10,307 bases of DNA from Planctomycetota bacterium (GTDB taxonomy: Bacteria > Planctomycetota > Phycisphaerae > Sedimentisphaerales > Anaerohalosphaeraceae). The position numbers and the translations under genes were made by a program. The notes below the pieces were generated by a model. It was not told the DNA's origin. It ran no database searches and worked only from the letters and a program-made list of their open reading frames with translations. Every line of letters begins with the position of its first letter. Position 1 is the first letter of the stretch. The stretch spans positions 1-10,307 of the forward strand of contig JAGHBX010000331.1 of assembly GCA_021160785.1 (NCBI GenBank), in the 5' to 3' direction. Below are positions 6,726-10,307 of this stretch, piece after piece.

Positions 6726-8093
6726 TCACAGACGCCAGGGTGCGCGCATTGGCTTGCTGAGCATTCTTGAGGCCTGTTCGTCGCCGATAATCCGCTCGGT
6801 GTCGGGGTTCCAGCGGATTTTTCGCTTGAGCAGCATGGCGATGTTGGCCAGCAGGCACAGCGACGTCGAGCGATGGCCCACCTGGGCCGGGGTGATGGTC
6901 TCCTTGCGGGTCTTTATGCAATCCAGGAAATTGCGTTTGTGGTCGTTGCTCTTGTACAGGCGAATCTCGTTGGGGCCGATGACGCTATCCTTCAACGAGG
7001 CCGGACTCGTCTTGAACGAACTGTAGGTCGTCTCGATCCACCCCTCGGCGCCCTCGAATCGGGCGATTACCTTGTCGTCGCCGGTCTCGCAGATAACCTC
7101 CGTACCGCTTGCGTACTTTGCCCGAAAATGCACTTTTGTCGCCGTATCGAACAGCCCGTCGGTGGGGAACTCCGCGCCCAAGTCCTCGAACTCGACCGGG
7201 CCGCTGCGATCCGTACCGAGTGCCCACTGTACAATGTCCAGCGCATGAACGCCCAGGTTTGTCGTCTGGCCGCCGGAGTAGTCCAATATGAAGCGGAACG
7301 TATAATGGGTGCGGTCGCGGTGATACGGCGCCTTGGGCGCCGGGCCCAGCCACATGTCATAATCGAAGCCCTTGGGGATCGGCATGGAGTCGCCCTTTTT
7401 TGCAGACGAGGTCCGGTTATTCGCGCCGATGTGTGAAATAACCCGTTTGACCTTGCCGATTCGCCCGTTGCGGATCAGTTCGCAGACGTGGCGAAGGTGC
7501 GTATCCGCCGAGCGATGATGCGTGCCAGTCTGGAAGATGACGTTGCGGCTCTCGACGGCGCGGACAATCGCACGACCTTCGGCGACGGTAAGCGTCATCG
7601 GTTTTTCGCAGTAGATATCCTTGCCGAGTTTGGCGGCGGCAATCGCCGGGATAGCATGCCAGTGATCGGGAGTGGCGATCACAACGGCGTCAATATCCGC
7701 CCGAGCGAGCAGCCTGCGAAAATCAACATAGCCGTCGCAGCCTTTGAATATCCCGGAAGGCCGCTTCTTAGCATAGTGCTTATTCACACGTTCGATGGCC
7801 GGTTCACGACCAAGCCATCCCCCCTTATTATACCAGTGATTGTACCCGTTACTACCCGTCTCCGGATCGCACACAGCTAAGACCTGAACATCGTCATTAC
7901 TCAAAAACCCCATCATGTCGTTGGTGCCCATCCCCCCAACCCCGATAGAGCCCATAGTAATACGATTACTCGGCGCATTAGCCCCAAAAACCGATCCCGG
8001 CAGCACATAAGGCAAAGCCACAGAAGCAGCAGCACCCCCAAGAAACCCCCGACGCGTAGATTGATTCATCCTCTTCTGTGCATATCCAGTCAT
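6726..8093 (-). CDS. Tat-exported Gfo/Idh/MocA-family NAD(P)-dependent oxidoreductase
   Basis: A 455-residue sugar or inositol dehydrogenase-like protein. I choose the ATG at 8093, which has GGGAGG seven bases upstream; the frame extends to 8153 but that part lacks a ribosome site and would precede the promoter's expected product. The N-terminus has a twin-arginine signal, STRRGFLGG (12-20), then a hydrophobic stretch to about 38, so the folded, cofactor-loaded enzyme is probably exported. The Rossmann fold has GVGGMG (51-56), an acidic turn VCDPE (74-78), TPDHWH (141-146) and EKP (163-165) with the family's conserved Lys164. The C-terminal half has GGQTTNLGVHALDIVQWALG (274-293), with His283 and Asp286 as likely active-site residues. 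Such Tat-tagged members are numerous in Planctomycetota. The substrate is unknown, and I see no partner gene in its transcript. Confidence 0.92.
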   Translation of the reverse strand: MTGYAQKRMNQSTRRGFLGGAAASVALPYVLPGSVFGANAPSNRITMGSIGVGGMGTNDMMGFLSNDDVQVLAVCDPETGSNGYNHWYNKGGWLGREPAIERVNKHYAKKRPSGIFKGCDGYVDFRRLLARADIDAVVIATPDHWHAIPAIAAAKLGKDIYCEKPMTLTVAEGRAIVRAVESRNVIFQTGTHHRSADTHLRHVCELIRNGRIGKVKRVISHIGANNRTSSAKKGDSMPIPKGFDYDMWLGPAPKAPYHRDRTHYTFRFILDYSGGQTTNLGVHALDIVQWALGTDRSGPVEFEDLGAEFPTDGLFDTATKVHFRAKYASGTEVICETGDDKVIARFEGAEGWIETTYSSFKTSPASLKDSVIGPNEIRLYKSNDHKRNFLDCIKTRKETITPAQVGHRSTSLCLLANIAMLLKRKIRWNPDTERIIGDEQASRMLSKPMRAPWRL

Positions 8094-8165
8094 TTGCCGA
8101 CCTCCCAAAACATTACAAAAGATTTCCAGTTTGACGCTGCCGGGCAATGCCAACAGGCCTTTACT

Positions 8166-8199
8166 CTAATAGGATACCGACTGTGATTTGTCAAGTCAA
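8166..8199 (-). promoter_or_regulatory. Two overlapping promoters for the oxidoreductase gene
   Basis: On the minus strand TTGACT (8199-8194) is 17 bp from TATCCT (8176-8171). Offset by five bases, TTGACA (8194-8189) is 17 bp from TATTAG (8171-8166). Either gives a leader of about 65-75 nt to the ATG at 8093, which supports that start. Confidence 0.65.
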
Positions 8200-8442
8200 G
8201 GGGAGTCGATTCTGCCTGCCGCAACCACGAACCAAAAACACGACCAAATAAATCTACGAATAAAGGGGCCATGTCTACTTTAAGAGTTTTAGCCAACCCG
8301 AAAATTGTTTACTAAGAGGAGCTTTTATATATGCTTGCTGGGCTATGTAGGGGTATGTTGCTCCTATAGACCTTGGTCCTTAGTATTTAGTCCTTAGTCT
8401 CTTACAAATAAAATTGAGCGCAAAATGGTCATAAAATATAAA
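8200..8442. other. Intergenic stretch between the unknown 505-residue gene and the oxidoreductase promoter
   Basis: No gene is evident. Beyond the stop of the 505-residue gene there is a direct repeat (GTCCTTAGT at 8376-8384 and 8390-8398) and an imperfect hairpin at 8341-8372 (GG/CC, CTAT/ATAG and AGG/CCT stems with small bulges), without a T-run. A candidate end of the mobile element is at 8290-8312. Bases 8200-8289 hold nothing I recognise; a 68-codon frame crossing them runs through the oxidoreductase promoter and is not credible. Confidence 0.55.
8290..8312 (+). repeat. Candidate left end of the unknown mobile element
   Basis: Reading inward, TAGCCAACCCGAAA then ATTGTTTAC resembles the opposite end read on the minus strand (TAGCCGGAACCAAA at 10057-10044, ATTGTTTAC at 10031-10023). 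Only the 9-bp ATTGTTTAC is exact, and the spacing differs, so this is a weak match. Confidence 0.25.
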
Positions 8443-9960
8443 TCATCTGACAATCAGACCTCTCAACGAGGGAATGATGTACATCTCTCGCAGTTTCAAA
8501 GCTGTGGCAGTAACTCTGCGTCCCAAAGCAGTCAGGTAGTATTTATATGTATTGGCGATTTTCTTAATCAGGCCATGCTTTCGCATTCGTTTAAGAAGCC
8601 TGGATATCTGATGCCCCTTTTTGCCTTTGATGACCTTACGCAGGCAACGATTACTGAAACCACTGATGTTAAATTCTCCTCGGATAATAGCACTGAACAG
8701 TTCAAGGTCGTCGCCGTCAAAGAGATTGAATCCTCGATAACTTCGGTCGTTCTCTTTAACGGATCTGGATATCTTGTTCATATCCTTGATTCCGCCGGAA
8801 GGGTCGTCGATAGCAGCGATAAACTCAATATATCTGCGATTGGATGCTTTCATCAACTCGACCAGCATAGGCATGCTGTAGATGGACTTTTTCAACGGTG
8901 CATTTTTCATTTCCCATGTACCGTCCCGATGTTCCACCCTTCGGTGGTGTTTAAAAAAAGAGACATCATTGGCCACAGTCTCAACTCGAAGAACGATGCC
9001 GAACTTGTCATACATCTTTACGGCTACTTTGCCCATCCGATGTTTAATACAAGTTCCTTCAATCCTCGTGTTAAAGTTATTGCCCATTTCATCCTGGTAT
9101 CCCCCGTGAAGCTTACGTCCCAGGAATGTGGCGATATGCTCGGGTTTAACCGAGTGGATAGCGGTGCGAACAATTTCGTCATAGATCAGTTTAAGATCAT
9201 ATTTCTTCCTGAAGATTATGTCAGTGGCGTATTCGACCTGCATAAAGCTCCAGTGGTAATTATTGGCAAAATGGCGAACGATCGGACAGTACTGTCTGAC
9301 TATTTTATTCAGTTGGCGATGAATACTTTTAACATTGATGTCATCGGCAAGTTTTTGAGCCTTATCAAAGTCTCCAATTTGCACAAAGACATTATCGAGC
9401 ATTTGAAAATCGATCTTCTTGCTGTTGAGTCTGGATGCCAGCAGATTATGTCCGTTACAGTAGAACTGCAACCGAAAAGGCGCCCATGTCGGTACTCTCA
9501 GATAACACAGCCCCAACTCGGCATTAATAAAGTAGAAGTAATAATGCAGACATTTGCCGGACACCGTTTTGAGATATGTGTTGTGAGTTTTTTTATTGTG
9601 CCAGGGCTTATAAGCAGTACAGACCTCCATCGCCGAGTAAATGTGCACCAGTCCGGGATGCGTTCCGCGTTGCTTGATAATGTCGTTAATCCGATCTTCC
9701 TTTCGGAAATTCTTTTTTCGGATAAATTCGATTTCAAGATCATTGTCGATGGCGACTTTTTCGGCATTGGTACGAATTTCTTGCCGCAGAGGGTCAGCCC
9801 ACTGTGTGAAGTCGAATATACGAATGCCTTTTGCAGTAAGAAAGGAACTCATCCCCTGGGCATAGCAGATACCTGGTATGGTTCCGGTAAGTACGATCCT
9901 GTCAAAGCAGGAGATAACACCCTTGATCTTACTTTTGTGCCGCTCAACAAAGTTTTTCAT
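8443..9960 (-). CDS. Uncharacterised conserved protein, probable mobile-element protein with C-terminal winged helix
   Basis: A 505-residue protein of a family I recognise only as a widespread hypothetical protein, often in several copies per genome; I know of no proven function. The ATG at 9960 has GGGGAG eight bases upstream. Blocks that look conserved are GVISCFDRIVLTGT (14-27), FRKEDRI (85-91), GLVHIYSAMEVC (103-114), HYYFYFINAELGLCYLRVP (139-157), RHFANNYHWSFMQVEYATD (229-247), FLGRKLHG (279-286), KMYDKFGIVLRVET (315-328) and DRSYRGFNLF (405-414). Residues about 430-490 look like a MarR-type winged helix (QISRLLKRMRKHGLIKK, then YYLTALGRRV). The YDK...LRVE block recalls Rep_trans and phage replication-initiation proteins, which makes a nucleic-acid role likely but unproven. 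It lacks a signal peptide. It is AT-richer (about 42% G+C sampled) than the GH5 gene (about 63% sampled), consistent with transfer. Confidence 0.75.
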   Translation of the reverse strand: MKNFVERHKSKIKGVISCFDRIVLTGTIPGICYAQGMSSFLTAKGIRIFDFTQWADPLRQEIRTNAEKVAIDNDLEIEFIRKKNFRKEDRINDIIKQRGTHPGLVHIYSAMEVCTAYKPWHNKKTHNTYLKTVSGKCLHYYFYFINAELGLCYLRVPTWAPFRLQFYCNGHNLLASRLNSKKIDFQMLDNVFVQIGDFDKAQKLADDINVKSIHRQLNKIVRQYCPIVRHFANNYHWSFMQVEYATDIIFRKKYDLKLIYDEIVRTAIHSVKPEHIATFLGRKLHGGYQDEMGNNFNTRIEGTCIKHRMGKVAVKMYDKFGIVLRVETVANDVSFFKHHRRVEHRDGTWEMKNAPLKKSIYSMPMLVELMKASNRRYIEFIAAIDDPSGGIKDMNKISRSVKENDRSYRGFNLFDGDDLELFSAIIRGEFNISGFSNRCLRKVIKGKKGHQISRLLKRMRKHGLIKKIANTYKYYLTALGRRVTATALKLREMYIIPSLRGLIVR

Positions 9961-10016
9961 AGTTTAAACTCCCCGTATAGAATTTTTCAATTTGAGAGAT
10001 TCTCGGAGAAAAATTG
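9961..10016 (-). promoter_or_regulatory. Structured leader of the 505-residue gene with overlapping inverted repeats
   Basis: AGTTTAAACT (9961-9970) is a perfect 10-bp palindrome directly against the ATG. Upstream, AATTTTTC (9981-9988) pairs with 10008-10015, and CAATTT (9988-9993) pairs with 10011-10016; the two stems share bases, so they exclude each other. GAGATTCTC (9996-10004) forms a small inner hairpin. I see no clear promoter hexamers. Confidence 0.5.
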
Positions 10017-10022
10017 GGCAGC

Positions 10023-10057
10023 GTAAACAATAATATTAACTTTTTTGGTTCCGGCTA
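10023..10057 (-). repeat. Candidate right end of the unknown mobile element
   Basis: Read on the minus strand from 10057 inward: TAGCCGGAACC, an A-run, then ATTGTTTAC (10031-10023). It is compared with 8290-8312 on the plus strand, and only 9 bp are exact. The outermost bases overlap the hairpin at 10051-10063. Confidence 0.25.
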
Positions 10058-10063
10058 CGCCGG
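10051..10063. repeat. GC-rich 5-bp hairpin carrying the stop codon of the upstream fragment
   Basis: CCGGC-TAC-GCCGG on the plus strand. The TAG stop of the gene fragment at 10055-10307 begins in its loop. On the minus strand it is followed by an A-run, not a T-run, so it is not a terminator for that gene. Confidence 0.6.
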
Positions 10064-10307
10064 GTTAGGATATACAACATCAACAAGCGATACCGTAAAT
10101 GGACCTATATTAATATCTAAGGACACGGCACTAAGCAGCCCATTCCTTTGACAGGCGTGGCACCAGCCAAAATACTCTGAAACTTCTTTTCCGACATAAA
10201 AGTCCGGGAAAATAAAACCCTGACTATATGCGTCGGATGACCACAGGTCAGGTAAATTCTGTCCAAGTTGAGTTCCGTTAACTGGAGCGGCTGTCCAGTG
10301 AGCAAAA
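10055..10307 (-). CDS. C-terminal fragment of an unknown protein, 5' end beyond the window
   Basis: An 83-codon open frame enters from the right edge and ends at TAG (10057-10055). No start is visible because the gene begins outside the window. About 35% of its codons start with G, against about 23% in the competing 62-codon frame, which supports coding. The sequence is rich in aromatic residues, includes two nearby cysteines (GWCHACQ, 47-53) and ends in VDVVYPNPA. I do not recognise the family. Its stop lies in a hairpin that may mark the border of the neighbouring mobile element, so the natural C-terminus could have been altered by insertion. Confidence 0.6.
   Translation of the reverse strand, partial: FAHWTAAPVNGTQLGQNLPDLWSSDAYSQGFIFPDFYVGKEVSEYFGWCHACQRNGLLSAVSLDINIGPFTVSLVDVVYPNPA

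Noticed and set aside
8090..8296. 68-codon minus-strand frame upstream of the oxidoreductase
   Set aside because: It crosses the promoter hexamers and overlaps the oxidoreductase start; the leader explains this DNA better.
8425..10026. 533-codon plus-strand frame as a gene
   Set aside because: It is the codon-aligned antisense of the 505-residue gene, whose sequence matches a family I recognise, and it has no clear ribosome site.
10031..10040. TAATATTA next to a hairpin as a rolling-circle origin nonanucleotide
   Set aside because: It lies outside the hairpin loop, differs at the last base from TAATATTAC, and is an easy match in AT-rich DNA.
10117..10305. 62-codon minus-strand frame at the right edge
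   Set aside because: The 83-codon frame over the same DNA is longer and has a stronger excess of G at first codon positions.

Overview
The window looks like a piece of a chromosome from a polysaccharide-degrading bacterium, most likely a Planctomycetota member near Phycisphaerae. This is an inference. It rests on a Tat-exported Gfo/Idh/MocA oxidoreductase, a secreted GH5 glycosidase, a CUT2-type sugar transporter, a tagaturonate-epimerase-family enzyme, and intergenic DNA full of palindromes and degenerate tandem repeats. All seven genes I accept lie on the minus strand, so gene order runs from right to left.

Right end (8443-10307). A gene fragment of unknown function enters from the right edge (10055-10307). 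Next comes a 505-residue protein of a family I know only as an uncharacterised, often multi-copy protein (8443-9960). It has a short structured leader, a palindrome touching its start codon, and candidate matching ends at 8290 and 10057. This is the best candidate in the window for an undescribed mobile element.

Middle (6140-8442). A Tat-signal Gfo/Idh/MocA oxidoreductase (6726-8093) has a clear promoter. It is followed by a 586-bp gene-free region (6140-6725) that packs in palindromes, short tandem repeats, an orphan plus-strand promoter and two plus-strand terminator-like hairpins.

Left part (1-6139). A secreted GH5 glycosidase (4586-6139) is followed by a compact CUT2 transport operon: a lipoprotein sugar-binding protein, a double-domain ATPase with a 4-nt overlap, and a permease that starts right after the ATPase stop. 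A tagaturonate epimerase family gene follows, cut by the left edge. A 176-bp AT-rich MITE-like element with 28-bp terminal inverted repeats and a flanking 7-bp direct repeat sits between the permease and the epimerase gene. The simplest reading is a locus that cuts a plant or algal polysaccharide outside the cell, imports a released sugar (possibly uronate-derived) and isomerises it inside.
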